14,574 bases of DNA, taken from positions 1-14,574 of the forward strand of contig JAEETM010000085.1 of the NCBI GenBank assembly GCA_016290335.1, given 5' to 3'. This stretch comes from Treponema sp. GTDB taxonomy: Bacteria > Spirochaetota > Spirochaetia > Treponematales > Treponemataceae. Below are positions 6,688 to 14,574 of the stretch, one piece after another. The notes beneath the pieces are model-generated. The model was not told the DNA's origin and did no database searches. It saw only the letters and a list, made by a program, of their open reading frames with translations. A program made the position numbers and the translations under genes. Positions within the stretch are counted from its first letter, which is position 1; every line of letters starts with the position of its first letter.

Positions 6688-8301
6688 ATGGATAACAAGA
6701 CGTTGATTGAAAGCGGAAATGCTGTTCTTGGCATTGAGTTTGGTTCTACAAGAATCAAGGCTGTACTTATAAACGAAAAATATGAGCCGATTGCAGGAGG
6801 TTCCTTCACCTGGGAAAACTCTCTGGAAAACGGTATCTGGACATACCCTCTTACACAGATTCACGAAGGCTTGCAGAGCTGTTATGCAGATTTGAAAAAG
6901 GATGTAAAGGAAAAATACGGAATTAAGCTTACTAAGTTTAAATCTGGCGGTATTTCTGCAATGATGCACGGCTACCTTGCCTTTGACAAAGACGACAAGC
7001 TTCTTGTTCCATTCAGAACCTGGCGAAACACAATCACAGGAGAAGCTTCATTAAAGCTTTCAAAGCTCTTTAATTTCCCTGTTCCGGAACGCTGGTCTGT
7101 TTCTCACCTTTATCAGGCAGTTTTGAACAAGGAAGAACATATTTCTAAGATTCAGAACGTTTATACTCTTGCCGCTTACATTCACTATAAGCTTACCGGC
7201 GAAAAAGTTATTGGTGTTGGCGACGCTTCGGGAATGTTCCCTGTAAAGCTTTCTGCTGATAAAAAATCTGCAGCTTACAACACAGAATATGCTGCTAAGT
7301 TTGAAGCTCTTCCAGAAATGAAGGCCCTTTGCAGCGGTAAGTTTAAGCTTACAGACTGCTTCCCTAAAGTTCTTATGGCAGGTGAAAAAGCAGGAACTCT
7401 TACAGCAGAAGGTGCCAAGTTCCTTGATCCTACAGGCGAACTTGCAGCCGGCATTCCATTCTGTCCTCCGGAAGGCGATGCAGGAACAGGTATGGTTGCA
7501 ACAAACTCTGTAAAGGCAAAAACAGGAAACATTTCTGCCGGAACTTCAGTATTCAGCATGGTTGTTCTGGAAAAGGATTTGAAGAACGTTTACCCTGGCA
7601 TTATCGACATTGTTACAACTCCAGACGGCTACCCTGTTGCAATGGTTCACTGTAACAACTGTACCGGCGAGCACAACTACTGGATGGATTTCTTCAAGGA
7701 AATCATCGATGCAATGTGTCCTGGAAACGAAGTTAAGATGGGCAAACTTTTTGACACAATGATTATGAAATCACTCGAAGCAGACAAAGACTGCGGCGGA
7801 CTTCTTGCTTACAACTATCTTTCCGGCGAAACAATTACAGGCTTTACTTCAGGCCGACCACTTTTTGCACGTGCAGAAAATGCTGTATTCAATATTGCAA
7901 ACTTTATGCGCGTTCAGATGTTTGCTTCCCTTGGTGCTTTGCGTGCCGGAATGGACATTCTTTATGATAAGGAAAATGTTCCGGTAGAAAGCATGACTGG
8001 TGCAGGCGGATACTTTAAGACAGAAGCCGGACTTAAATATATGGCTGCGGCAATGAAAACAAGTGTAAGTGCAATGGAAACTGCCGGAGAAGGCGGACCT
8101 TGGGGTATGGCAATTCTCGCCGCTTATGCAACAGCAGGTGCAAAAGAAGAGCTTGGAGCATTCCTTGAAAAAGAAGTATTTGCTTCCTGCAAAAAGACAA
8201 CTTCTGCACCGGAAAAAGAGCTTGTTGAATCATTCAATATCTTCTTTGAAAGATACATGAAGAATCTCCCGGCAGAAAAAGCCCTTACTGAAAATCTCTA
8301 A
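6688..8301 (+). CDS. FGGY-family carbohydrate kinase, probable L-ribulokinase (non-AraB type)
   Basis: FGGY kinases phosphorylate open-chain sugars with ATP in the cytoplasm. From the preferred start the protein has 537 residues, within the family range. The first nucleotide-binding motif GIEFGSTRIKA is at 15-25, the sugar-site region SGGISAMMHGY at 86-96, the catalytic-base motif EGDAGTGM with Asp264 at 262-269, then SAGTS (283-287) and the second ATP-lobe motif MTGAGGYFKTEAGL near 436-449. Annotation pipelines often call such proteins xylulokinase or simply FGGY kinase. The araD gene 13 bases downstream makes L-ribulose the most likely substrate, as for the non-orthologous ribulokinases described in clostridia (AraK). 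No isomerase, transporter or regulator gene is in the window. Substrate is inference from context; L-xylulose or L-fuculose remain possible. Confidence 0.85.
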   Translation: MDNKTLIESGNAVLGIEFGSTRIKAVLINEKYEPIAGGSFTWENSLENGIWTYPLTQIHEGLQSCYADLKKDVKEKYGIKLTKFKSGGISAMMHGYLAFDKDDKLLVPFRTWRNTITGEASLKLSKLFNFPVPERWSVSHLYQAVLNKEEHISKIQNVYTLAAYIHYKLTGEKVIGVGDASGMFPVKLSADKKSAAYNTEYAAKFEALPEMKALCSGKFKLTDCFPKVLMAGEKAGTLTAEGAKFLDPTGELAAGIPFCPPEGDAGTGMVATNSVKAKTGNISAGTSVFSMVVLEKDLKNVYPGIIDIVTTPDGYPVAMVHCNNCTGEHNYWMDFFKEIIDAMCPGNEVKMGKLFDTMIMKSLEADKDCGGLLAYNYLSGETITGFTSGRPLFARAENAVFNIANFMRVQMFASLGALRAGMDILYDKENVPVESMTGAGGYFKTEAGLKYMAAAMKTSVSAMETAGEGGPWGMAILAAYATAGAKEELGAFLEKEVFASCKKTTSAPEKELVESFNIFFERYMKNLPAEKALTENL

Positions 8302-8314
8302 TATCGAGGATAAT

Positions 8315-9031
8315 ATGGTTTACGAAACATTAAGACAGCAGGCTTACGAAGCCAATATGAAAATACCGGAAAATCATCTGGCACTTTATACATGGGGAAA
8401 CGTTTCTGCGTTCGATAAGGACAAAGGCGTTTTTGCAATTAAACCAAGTGGAGTTCCTTACCCGGAGCTTACACCGGAAAGCATGGTAATTATCGACCTT
8501 GACGGTAAAAAGGTTGACGGAAATCTAAATCCTTCCAGCGACACTCCAACCCACGCAATTCTCTACAAAAAGTTTGGAATGGACCAGGGTGCAGAAATCG
8601 GTGGAATTATTCATACACATTCAACTTATGCCGTAAGCTGGGCACAGGCAGTTCTGCCGGTTCCACTTTTCGGTACAACCCACGCAGACCACATTCAGAA
8701 AGCTGTTCCATGTACACCTTACCTCAGTAAGGAAGCCGTAGAAAGCGATTATGAAAAAGAAACCGGACTTTTAATCGTAAAGCATTTTGCAGACCTTGGA
8801 CTTAATCCAAGTGAAGTAAATATGGTTTTGTGCGGTGGTCACGGTCCTTTTGCATGGGGAAAAAATGCAGATAAAGCTGTTTACAATGGAACTGTTCTTG
8901 AAGAAATCTGCAAAATGGCACTCAACACGCTTGCCCTTAATCCGAATGCGACACCGCTGCCAGATTATATTGTAAATAAACATTATATGAGAAAGCACGG
9001 TCCTAACGCATACTACGGACAGGGAAAATAG
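8315..9031 (+). CDS. araD: L-ribulose-5-phosphate 4-epimerase
   Basis: AraD interconverts L-ribulose 5-phosphate and D-xylulose 5-phosphate by retro-aldol cleavage at a metal centre, the last step of L-arabinose breakdown. The 238 residues align closely by eye with the E. coli enzyme: TWGNVSA (26-32), KPSGV (43-47), SSDTPTH (74-80) with Asp76, metal ligands His100 and His102 in IHTHS, GTTHAD (120-125) with catalytic-type Asp125, His176 in GGHGPFAWGKN, and the C-terminal KHYMRKHG...YYGQ. These features favour AraD over the related fuculose-1-phosphate aldolases. GAGGA (8306-8310) precedes the ATG by four bases. It follows the kinase by 13 bases and almost certainly shares its transcript. Confidence 0.95.
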   Translation: MVYETLRQQAYEANMKIPENHLALYTWGNVSAFDKDKGVFAIKPSGVPYPELTPESMVIIDLDGKKVDGNLNPSSDTPTHAILYKKFGMDQGAEIGGIIHTHSTYAVSWAQAVLPVPLFGTTHADHIQKAVPCTPYLSKEAVESDYEKETGLLIVKHFADLGLNPSEVNMVLCGGHGPFAWGKNADKAVYNGTVLEEICKMALNTLALNPNATPLPDYIVNKHYMRKHGPNAYYGQGK

Positions 9032-9057
9032 GATTATAGAGCTTTTGCCGCAAGCCA

Positions 9058-9867
9058 ATGAACAGAACTTTCTCAACAAACGCAATTGTTGTTTCTCTAA
9101 AACCGGCAGGTGAAAACAATTCCAACGTAACTCTCATTACAGAAGCGCGTGGAATTGTTTATGCAACCTTGTATGGCGGGCCTAAGAGCAAGCTCCGTTC
9201 ACTTGTTTCGCAGTGGCATTCTGGAATCATTTATCTTTACGAAAATCCTGAACATAATCAGATTAAAATCAGTGATTTTGACGTAAAGAACTATCATGTT
9301 TCGTTCAGCCAGAATCTTTTTAAGTATTATGCTGCTTCTCTTGCTGCTGAGCTTGCAATTAAAACAAAATGTGCAGGAAGTGCGGGCAATAACGAACAGT
9401 GCTGGAAGCTGTTTTCGGGCTTTCTTGACGGACTTGAGCTTGCCACTGAAGAACAGGGACGTCTCGGCCTTGTAAGATTTTTGTGGCGCTTTTTAGAGCT
9501 GCTTGGTGTACAGCCGGATCCTTCTTACTGCGGTTCGTGCGGAAAATCTTTTATTACAGAAAAACATTCCCCGGCAGACATGGCATACTACAATCGTTTT
9601 GATAATGATTTTATCTGCTCTGACTGTGCTTCATCTGTTTCTGATTCAGCGGTAACAGGTTCAACTTCGGAATCTCAGTTCATCCCGCTGAAAATGGAAG
9701 TAATTCATTATCTTTCTGCAACCTCACTTTTAACTCCTGCAGAATCACGTAAAATCCCGCTTGATGAAGCAGGCTTTGTCCAGATAAAAAATTTTATCTT
9801 TTATCTGATTGAAAACAACATCGAATCTAAGCTATACTCTATAGAAACTGGGAAAGGAATATTATGA
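9058..9867 (+). CDS. recO: DNA repair protein RecO
   Basis: RecO anneals SSB-coated single strands and, with RecR, loads RecA at gaps. The 269-residue product has the N-terminal OB-fold pattern (FSTNAIVVSLKPAGENNSNV at 5-24, then YGGPKSKLRS 39-48), a helical middle, and a zinc site made by Cys158/Cys161 (CGSC) and Cys187/Cys190 (CSDC). Length and order are usual for the family. The start is the first ATG after an in-frame TAG; no good ribosome binding site is visible in the 26 bases after araD, so its initiation may be weak or coupled to araD translation. Seven bases downstream recJ begins, suggesting a recO-recJ repair unit. RecO proteins vary a lot in sequence, but the zinc cysteines and N-terminus make the call good. 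Confidence 0.9.
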   Translation: MNRTFSTNAIVVSLKPAGENNSNVTLITEARGIVYATLYGGPKSKLRSLVSQWHSGIIYLYENPEHNQIKISDFDVKNYHVSFSQNLFKYYAASLAAELAIKTKCAGSAGNNEQCWKLFSGFLDGLELATEEQGRLGLVRFLWRFLELLGVQPDPSYCGSCGKSFITEKHSPADMAYYNRFDNDFICSDCASSVSDSAVTGSTSESQFIPLKMEVIHYLSATSLLTPAESRKIPLDEAGFVQIKNFIFYLIENNIESKLYSIETGKGIL

Positions 9868-9874
9868 GGGGAAA

Positions 9875-12082
9875 ATGATGAAGGACTGGAATAAACAGCC
9901 GGTGAAAAAATCGATAAGCAAGCAGCAGCTCGATGATTTCTGCACCCCCCATATAAAAAATAAAATCAATTCCCTTTTTGGTCCAGAGCTTGCACCCGAA
10001 GAAAGAGCTGTACTCTCTCAGATTTTTTCAACTATTCTTATCCGCCGCAATATTCCTCAGGAAGATGACATCCTCTATTATCTTGAAGACGACATGAGGT
10101 TCCAGCACAGCCCCTTTTTATTTTCTACAATGGAAGATGCTGTTGAGCGAATAATTCAGGCAAAGGAAGAAGAAGAAAAGGTTCTTATTTTTGGCGATAA
10201 AGATGTTGACGGTGTAACCAGCACTGTAATTTTGTACGGCTGCCTTAAAAAAATGGGCATTGACGTACAGTGGCGTGTTCCTCTTGATAATGATTCTTAT
10301 GGGCTTTCAATTCAGGCAATAGATGATTTTGAAAAAGAAGGTGGCAGCCTCATCATCACTGTTGACTGCGGTATTTCTAATTTTGACGAAATACGGTATG
10401 CCGCAGACAAGTACATTGATGTAATTGTAACAGACCACCATAACGCCCCAGAAAGCCTGCCTGATGCAACTGTAATTGTTGATCCTAAAACTGAAGATTC
10501 AGGTTACCCTTTCCCGGATATTTCAGGTGCGGCGGTAGCGTATAAGCTTGTTTCTGCCCTGCGCTTTTCCAACTCAGACTTTTATAATGCAGAGCTTTGC
10601 ATTCTTGATATTTCTAAAAAACAGGACAGCACTTATTCAATCGACTGCCTTAAAATAAAAAATCTTACAAAGCTTAAGGAACTGCACGAAAGTGTAATTC
10701 CTGGCAAAACATCCTTCTATGATTTAAAGCTTCCATATTTTTTGCAGGGTCAGATGATTTATGCCTGGGATTGTGAAAATACAAAAAAGCTTTTAAAAGA
10801 ACTTTTTGGCAGCGGAATTGACTTTTATCTTTTTGATTTACGTGCCGAAATTGCAAAGCTCATTCCTTCATTCAATACAAAATCAATAGAAGATATTAAA
10901 AACCTGTCTCTTATTGCAAAATATCATCCTGAAGAAAATACAACCATAAACTGTCTTTTCAATCTTTATGTAACTTATACGAATATGATGATTGCAAAGA
11001 AGTTTCCGGAAAATGCTGCGGATGAAAGAAAGGATTTACAGCTTGTTGCCCTTGCCGCAATTGCAGATATAATGCCGCTCAAAAATGAAAACAGGCTTTT
11101 TGTAAGGGCCGGCATAAACTCCCTTAGCAGCGACGGTCCACGAAAAGGTCTCCTGGAGCTTTTTTCCCGCCTGCGGATAAACACTGAAATCCTTACCGCA
11201 AAAGATTTGTCCTGGACAGTAACACCTGCCTTAAATGCAGCAGGAAGGCTTGGACAGGCAGATGTTGCAATCAAGCTTTTACTTGCAGAAGAAGCACCTG
11301 CCAGAGAAGAAAAAGCTGATGAGATTGTAAGGCTCAATGAAGAGCGAAAAGAAAAGCTTTTAGACATTTCTTATAAAACGCAGAACCTTGCCAAAGAAAG
11401 CATTGCTGAATATAACAACAAGCTTTGCGTTATTTTTGATGAAAACATTGATAAAGGACTTACCGGAAACCTTGCAAACAGATTCATGCAGGATTTTTGC
11501 GTTCCTTCCATTGTATTTACAAAATGCAATGATATTTATGTAGGTTCAATGAGAAGTAACCGCGGACTTATTGCAACAGACTTTTTGGACAGCTTCGGCG
11601 ACTTTTTTATAAATCACGGCGGTCACAACTTTGCAGCCGGCTTCAGCTTTGAAAGCAGCAAATACGATTCATTTATTCAGAAAATTAAAGATTTCTGTTC
11701 CAAAACAGAGCTAGAACCTGAATCAAAGGAAATTATGATTGATGCAGAGATTCCACAGGAATACCTTTCTCCTGCAACCTTCAAACTCACCTATAACCTT
11801 GAACCATTCGGTTGCCAGAACAGTGATTTGATTTTCAAAACCTCAAAGGTAAAAGTTGTTGAAGCAGTAAAGGTTGGTAAAAAAGACCCATGCAGCCTTA
11901 AGCTTTTGCTTGACTGCGGAAAATACAAGTTCCCTGCCCTTTATTGGGGAATGGGAGATTTGCTTAATACAGAAATAAATATTGGTGAATATTACGACAT
12001 TCTGTATAATATGAGCAGAAATTATTTTAATGGAAATATAACACAGCAATTCGAAATAATCGATATAAGGAAATCAATATGA
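9875..12082 (+). CDS. recJ: Single-stranded-DNA-specific exonuclease RecJ with a large internal insertion
   Basis: RecJ degrades single-stranded DNA 5' to 3' in recombination and mismatch repair. The DHH core is complete: FGDKDVDGVTS (106-116; Asp108, 110, 112), TVDCG (162-166, Asp164), TDHHN (186-190) and ADIMPL (397-402, Asp398), followed by PALNAAGRLGQ (451-461), and the DHHA1 motif GGHNFAAGFS at 582-591. The C-terminal OB-like part extends to 735. Between GAAVAYKL (218-225) and the ADIMPL block lie about 160 residues where other RecJ proteins have roughly 35. The extra piece (about 235-372) resembles a degenerate DnaQ-type exonuclease domain. AGGGG (9867-9871) is three bases before the first ATG and six before a second (9878), so the protein may start at residue 2. 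Its TGA overlaps the ATG of the next gene. Confidence 0.95.
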   Translation: MMKDWNKQPVKKSISKQQLDDFCTPHIKNKINSLFGPELAPEERAVLSQIFSTILIRRNIPQEDDILYYLEDDMRFQHSPFLFSTMEDAVERIIQAKEEEEKVLIFGDKDVDGVTSTVILYGCLKKMGIDVQWRVPLDNDSYGLSIQAIDDFEKEGGSLIITVDCGISNFDEIRYAADKYIDVIVTDHHNAPESLPDATVIVDPKTEDSGYPFPDISGAAVAYKLVSALRFSNSDFYNAELCILDISKKQDSTYSIDCLKIKNLTKLKELHESVIPGKTSFYDLKLPYFLQGQMIYAWDCENTKKLLKELFGSGIDFYLFDLRAEIAKLIPSFNTKSIEDIKNLSLIAKYHPEENTTINCLFNLYVTYTNMMIAKKFPENAADERKDLQLVALAAIADIMPLKNENRLFVRAGINSLSSDGPRKGLLELFSRLRINTEILTAKDLSWTVTPALNAAGRLGQADVAIKLLLAEEAPAREEKADEIVRLNEERKEKLLDISYKTQNLAKESIAEYNNKLCVIFDENIDKGLTGNLANRFMQDFCVPSIVFTKCNDIYVGSMRSNRGLIATDFLDSFGDFFINHGGHNFAAGFSFESSKYDSFIQKIKDFCSKTELEPESKEIMIDAEIPQEYLSPATFKLTYNLEPFGCQNSDLIFKTSKVKVVEAVKVGKKDPCSLKLLLDCGKYKFPALYWGMGDLLNTEINIGEYYDILYNMSRNYFNGNITQQFEIIDIRKSI

Positions 12083-13104
12083 AAATAATAAAAAAACTTT
12101 TTCTAGCAGCAGCACTTTTATTTTCCTTTGCAACTGGACTCCAGGCAGAAAATGCAGTTTACCAGACAGAAAACTATATCCTGAACGTAAGCTATAACGA
12201 AACACTCGTTCCAGGCGATGCAGTTTTTGTAAGGCTTACCGTTTCACTCCCAAAAAATGCAATCCCAAAATCTCATAAGAAAAATGAAAAATATGTTGAA
12301 CCAGAGCGCAAGGCAACAATGAGGCTTTACCAGGGTTCAAAGGTTATTGAAAAAGCTGATTTCTACAGCCTTGAAAAAAACAAAAAGCCGTACACTACAG
12401 AATTACTCTGCGGTGTTCCACTTTCTACCTGGCTCAAAAATGATGCGTATTCCATTAAAGTTATTTACTCCTTTGAAAACGATGAGCTCAAAGAGTTTAC
12501 GCTTCCATTAACCTACAAGAGCAGAACCTTTGTTTCAGAAACAATCGATTTTGACGAAGCAAACTCAAAAATCAAAAATGATAACAGTCCCGAACGAATT
12601 GCACAGATTCAAAAGCTTAACAACATCCTCTTTACAACATTCCCGGCAGACACCTACACAAACCAGGAGTTTGTAAAACCAATCAGCTCGGACAACTACA
12701 CCGCATATTTTGGCGACCGCAGAACTTATACTTACACAAACGGTAAATCGGAAACAAGCCTTCATAACGGAAATGATTACGGCGTGCCTGAAGGAACTGC
12801 TGTTGGTGCCTGTGCAGATGGAAGAGTTGTTATGGCAGAAGACCGCATTTCTACAGGCTGGAGCATTGTTATAGAACACTTACCGGGACTTTACAGTCTT
12901 TACTATCATCTTTCTGAGCTGAATGTTAAGGAAGGTGATTTTGTAAAGCAGAGCGATATAATTGGAAAATCAGGTTCAACAGGACTTGCAACCGGTCCTC
13001 ACCTTCACTGGGAAATGAGACTCAACGGACAGGCAGTACGCCCAGAGTTTTTTATGAGCAACTTTATGCAGGAACCCGAACCATCACCTGAAGTAAAAAA
13101 ATAA
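12079..13104 (+). CDS. Exported M23 family (LytM-type) metallopeptidase
   Basis: M23 peptidases are zinc endopeptidases that cut cross-links or stems of peptidoglycan. The 341-residue protein has an N-terminal signal peptide with a likely type I cleavage site after LQA (21-23). Residues 24-190 form an N-terminal region rich in beta strands (a bacterial Ig-like fold is possible, not shown). The C-terminal domain keeps every zinc and catalytic residue: His229 and Asp233 in HNGNDYG, His277 in YYHLSE, and His308/His310 in GPHLHWE. An active periplasmic hydrolase is therefore expected, unlike the many degenerate LytM activators. ATG overlaps the recJ stop (ATGA) and AAGGA (12067-12071) is well placed seven bases before it, so translation is likely coupled to recJ. 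It ends three bases from the convergent gene at 13108. Confidence 0.92.
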   Translation: MKIIKKLFLAAALLFSFATGLQAENAVYQTENYILNVSYNETLVPGDAVFVRLTVSLPKNAIPKSHKKNEKYVEPERKATMRLYQGSKVIEKADFYSLEKNKKPYTTELLCGVPLSTWLKNDAYSIKVIYSFENDELKEFTLPLTYKSRTFVSETIDFDEANSKIKNDNSPERIAQIQKLNNILFTTFPADTYTNQEFVKPISSDNYTAYFGDRRTYTYTNGKSETSLHNGNDYGVPEGTAVGACADGRVVMAEDRISTGWSIVIEHLPGLYSLYYHLSELNVKEGDFVKQSDIIGKSGSTGLATGPHLHWEMRLNGQAVRPEFFMSNFMQEPEPSPEVKK

Positions 13105-13107
13105 AAC

Positions 13108-13752
13108 TTAAAGCTCAATCAATTCCAGTTCGCCGTATCTGTTTTTTACGATTGAATAATCAACGCCCCTTACACAGGAAGACAAATCGACCGTAATAAT
13201 TTTTTTGTATTTGTGGTCAAAAAGCAGATGACGTTTTACGGCAAAGCGTGAAATCTTGTACAGGTTTCTTTTATTTTCGGGACTGGCATAAACTCCTGCA
13301 AGAAGGCAAAGTCCTGCATCGTTGTAATATTTATCAAGCGTAGTAATTTTTTTCTTATCCGGATGATTTTCAATTATTGTATTGCGGCCATAAATCCTCA
13401 AAGGGAAAATAAAGCTTTTATCTTGCATGTTCAGTTCAACAAACTCTACAGCCAGATACGAACCGTTCCAGGAGCGTTCAATAACTGCAATTTCGTTGCC
13501 GTTTGTATTCATAATGGAAAAGTTACCGCTTACAGTATTTCCATCTTCTGAATAAGTCATTCCGAATAATCTTATGCGCAGATACTCTTCTGTATTTGTC
13601 TGGATGTTCCTGTCAATTTCCTGAACGGCATTTGAACATGAATAAAAGCCAAATATATTGTAAGAAATAAAGCTTATGCTGATTATTGCGATTGATGAGA
13701 AAAAAAGGATGATAAAAAGTGCAATCCATTTTTTGCTTTTACTGTTTTTCAT
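13108..13752 (-). CDS. Membrane-anchored protein of unknown function
   Basis: The 214-residue product starts with a lysine-rich stretch (KNSKSKK) and one long hydrophobic helix at about 10-36, then a hydrophilic part predicted to lie outside the membrane. This is more like an uncleaved anchor than a lipoprotein signal, although Cys39 follows soon after. The outer part has repeated short beta-like segments (for example NTVSGNFSIMNTNGNEIAVIE, split by turns, at about 72-92) and a basic region, KYKKI, near 180-184. No catalytic motif is visible and I recognise no family. GAGAAAA precedes the ATG. The gene starts 19 bases after the ligA stop on the same strand and may be transcribed with it; that pairing says little about function. 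Confidence 0.7.
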   Translation of the reverse strand: MKNSKSKKWIALFIILFFSSIAIISISFISYNIFGFYSCSNAVQEIDRNIQTNTEEYLRIRLFGMTYSEDGNTVSGNFSIMNTNGNEIAVIERSWNGSYLAVEFVELNMQDKSFIFPLRIYGRNTIIENHPDKKKITTLDKYYNDAGLCLLAGVYASPENKRNLYKISRFAVKRHLLFDHKYKKIITVDLSSCVRGVDYSIVKNRYGELELIEL

Positions 13753-13771
13753 TTTTTCTCACATTTGGGTG

Positions 13772-14574
13772 TCAGTTGCCAAGAAGTTTTAAAAACTCTT
13801 TTTCATCTATAACAGGAATGCCAAGCTTTGCTGCCTTTACGTTTTTAGAAGAGCCGCTTTCCTTATCATTTGTAACAAGATAACTCAAATCCTTTGTAAC
13901 AGAAGATTTTGTACTTCCGCCCGCTTTTTTTACAAGCTGTTCAGCATCGGCACGCTTCATGGTAACAAGTTCACCTGTAAAGCAAAACGACAATCCTGCA
14001 AGTGCACCGCCGCCAATACTTTCAAGCTCAATCGTACCGGATTCTACAAGCGCTTTCATTTCATCCGCATTTTCTTCTAGGCCTTCCTTTATAATGCGGG
14101 CCATAATATCGGCAAAACCGTAAACACCCGCAATCTGGACTTCGGTTGCAGAAAGCAGTTTTTCAAGTGTATTGTAGCCGGCCTGAATAAGCTTTTCGGC
14201 AAGAGTTTCGCCAAAGCCTTCTATATCAAAGCCTGCAAGAAAAACCGAAAGCCTCATTCTTCTGTGCGCCTGAATGCTCTTGTAAACCTTTTCGGCACCT
14301 AGTGATTTTTTTTCTGCTTCAATGCTTTCTGAGTTCAAAAAATATGGAACAAGGTCTTCTGATGTCAGCGAATAAATGTCTGAGATTGACTGCAACCGTT
14401 TGTCGTTGAACAACTGGGTTATAAGGGTTTCGCCTAAATCACGGATATCAACAACTTGCTGGAACTTTAAGAGCTGGTGAAGTACACGTTTTGAACATTT
14501 TTTGTTAGGACAATAAAGTCTGCTTCCTTCATCAACAAGAGCTGTACCGCAAACCTCGCAGGTAGAAGGCAGCT
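13772..14574 (-). CDS. ligA: NAD-dependent DNA ligase, C-terminal part (gene runs off the right edge)
   Basis: LigA seals nicks in DNA using NAD+ and is essential for replication. About 266 C-terminal residues are visible, reading in one open frame from 14572 to the stop at 13772; the adenylation and OB domains lie beyond the window. In fragment numbering the first part is the four-cysteine zinc finger (Cys5 and Cys8 in CEVC, Cys21 and Cys26 in CPNKKC). A helix-hairpin-helix region follows, with FDIEGFGETLAEKL around 90-103 and VYGFADIMARII around 123-134. The end is a BRCT domain starting near GLSFCFTGEL and containing VTKDLSYLVTND. The TTG at 14413 is inside the gene and is not its start. 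Order of domains and the stop position match complete LigA proteins. Confidence 0.95.
   Translation of the reverse strand, partial: LPSTCEVCGTALVDEGSRLYCPNKKCSKRVLHQLLKFQQVVDIRDLGETLITQLFNDKRLQSISDIYSLTSEDLVPYFLNSESIEAEKKSLGAEKVYKSIQAHRRMRLSVFLAGFDIEGFGETLAEKLIQAGYNTLEKLLSATEVQIAGVYGFADIMARIIKEGLEENADEMKALVESGTIELESIGGGALAGLSFCFTGELVTMKRADAEQLVKKAGGSTKSSVTKDLSYLVTNDKESGSSKNVKAAKLGIPVIDEKEFLKLLGN

Noticed and set aside
7275..7559. 94-codon minus-strand open frame inside the sugar kinase
   Set aside because: Antisense shadow of the conserved catalytic region of the kinase; no independent signal for translation.
10975..11367. 130-codon minus-strand open frame inside recJ
   Set aside because: It lies fully within a conserved gene, is Ser/Ala-rich as expected for an antisense shadow, and has no recognisable motif.
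13772..14413. A separate BRCT/HhH protein starting at 14413
   Set aside because: The codon there is an internal TTG; the frame stays open to the window edge and encodes the LigA zinc finger upstream.
1..14574. CRISPR array, tRNA or rRNA genes, transposase or phage genes
   Set aside because: No spaced direct repeats, cloverleaf-like sequence, rRNA signature or mobile-element protein was found on either strand.

Overview
The window is an AT-rich bacterial chromosome segment with tightly packed genes, 14 of which I can support; the first and last are cut by the window edges. Gene content and protein style point to a host-associated Treponema-like spirochaete: relaxed lipoboxes such as FMS-C and FIS-C, a Lys/Asn-rich but moderately AT-rich codon use, a short omega subunit beside miaA, and a non-classical FGGY sugar kinase. 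This assignment is inferred from general resemblance and was not tested by any search.

Left part (1-6301). A MATE-type exporter (minus, 3' part outside the window) diverges from a 544-residue alpha/beta hydrolase (plus). The hydrolase converges on a three-gene minus-strand operon, rpoZ-miaA-lipoprotein, which is driven by a near-consensus promoter (TTGACA-17-TAAAAT) at 4058-4086. Upstream of that promoter is a set of nested inverted repeats (4088-4160). Beyond it lie a lipoprotein with a transglutaminase-like Cys-His-Asp triad and a cytoplasmic serine hydrolase of the beta-lactamase/EstB class, both on minus.

Centre (6302-6687). This divergent intergenic region of about 385 bases holds no gene. 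It contains a strongly palindromic element of about 117 bp (6417-6533) that can fold into one long stem with three side hairpins. A separate good promoter follows for the rightward genes.

Right part (6688-14574). Five plus-strand genes follow in close order: an FGGY kinase (probable L-ribulokinase), araD, recO, recJ and an exported M23 peptidase. The kinase and AraD would convert L-ribulose to D-xylulose 5-phosphate and so feed the pentose phosphate pathway. RecO and RecJ belong to RecF-type recombinational repair. RecJ carries an extra segment of about 140 residues between its DHH motifs that resembles a decayed DnaQ-type exonuclease domain. A membrane-anchored protein of unknown function and the 3' part of ligA lie on the opposite strand, converging on the peptidase gene.

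The region is mostly ordinary housekeeping. No CRISPR array, transposase, phage gene, tRNA or rRNA was seen. The items most worth a second look are the RecJ insertion, the cruciform-like element at 6417-6533, and the apparent tandem (half-dead) architecture of the large hydrolase.
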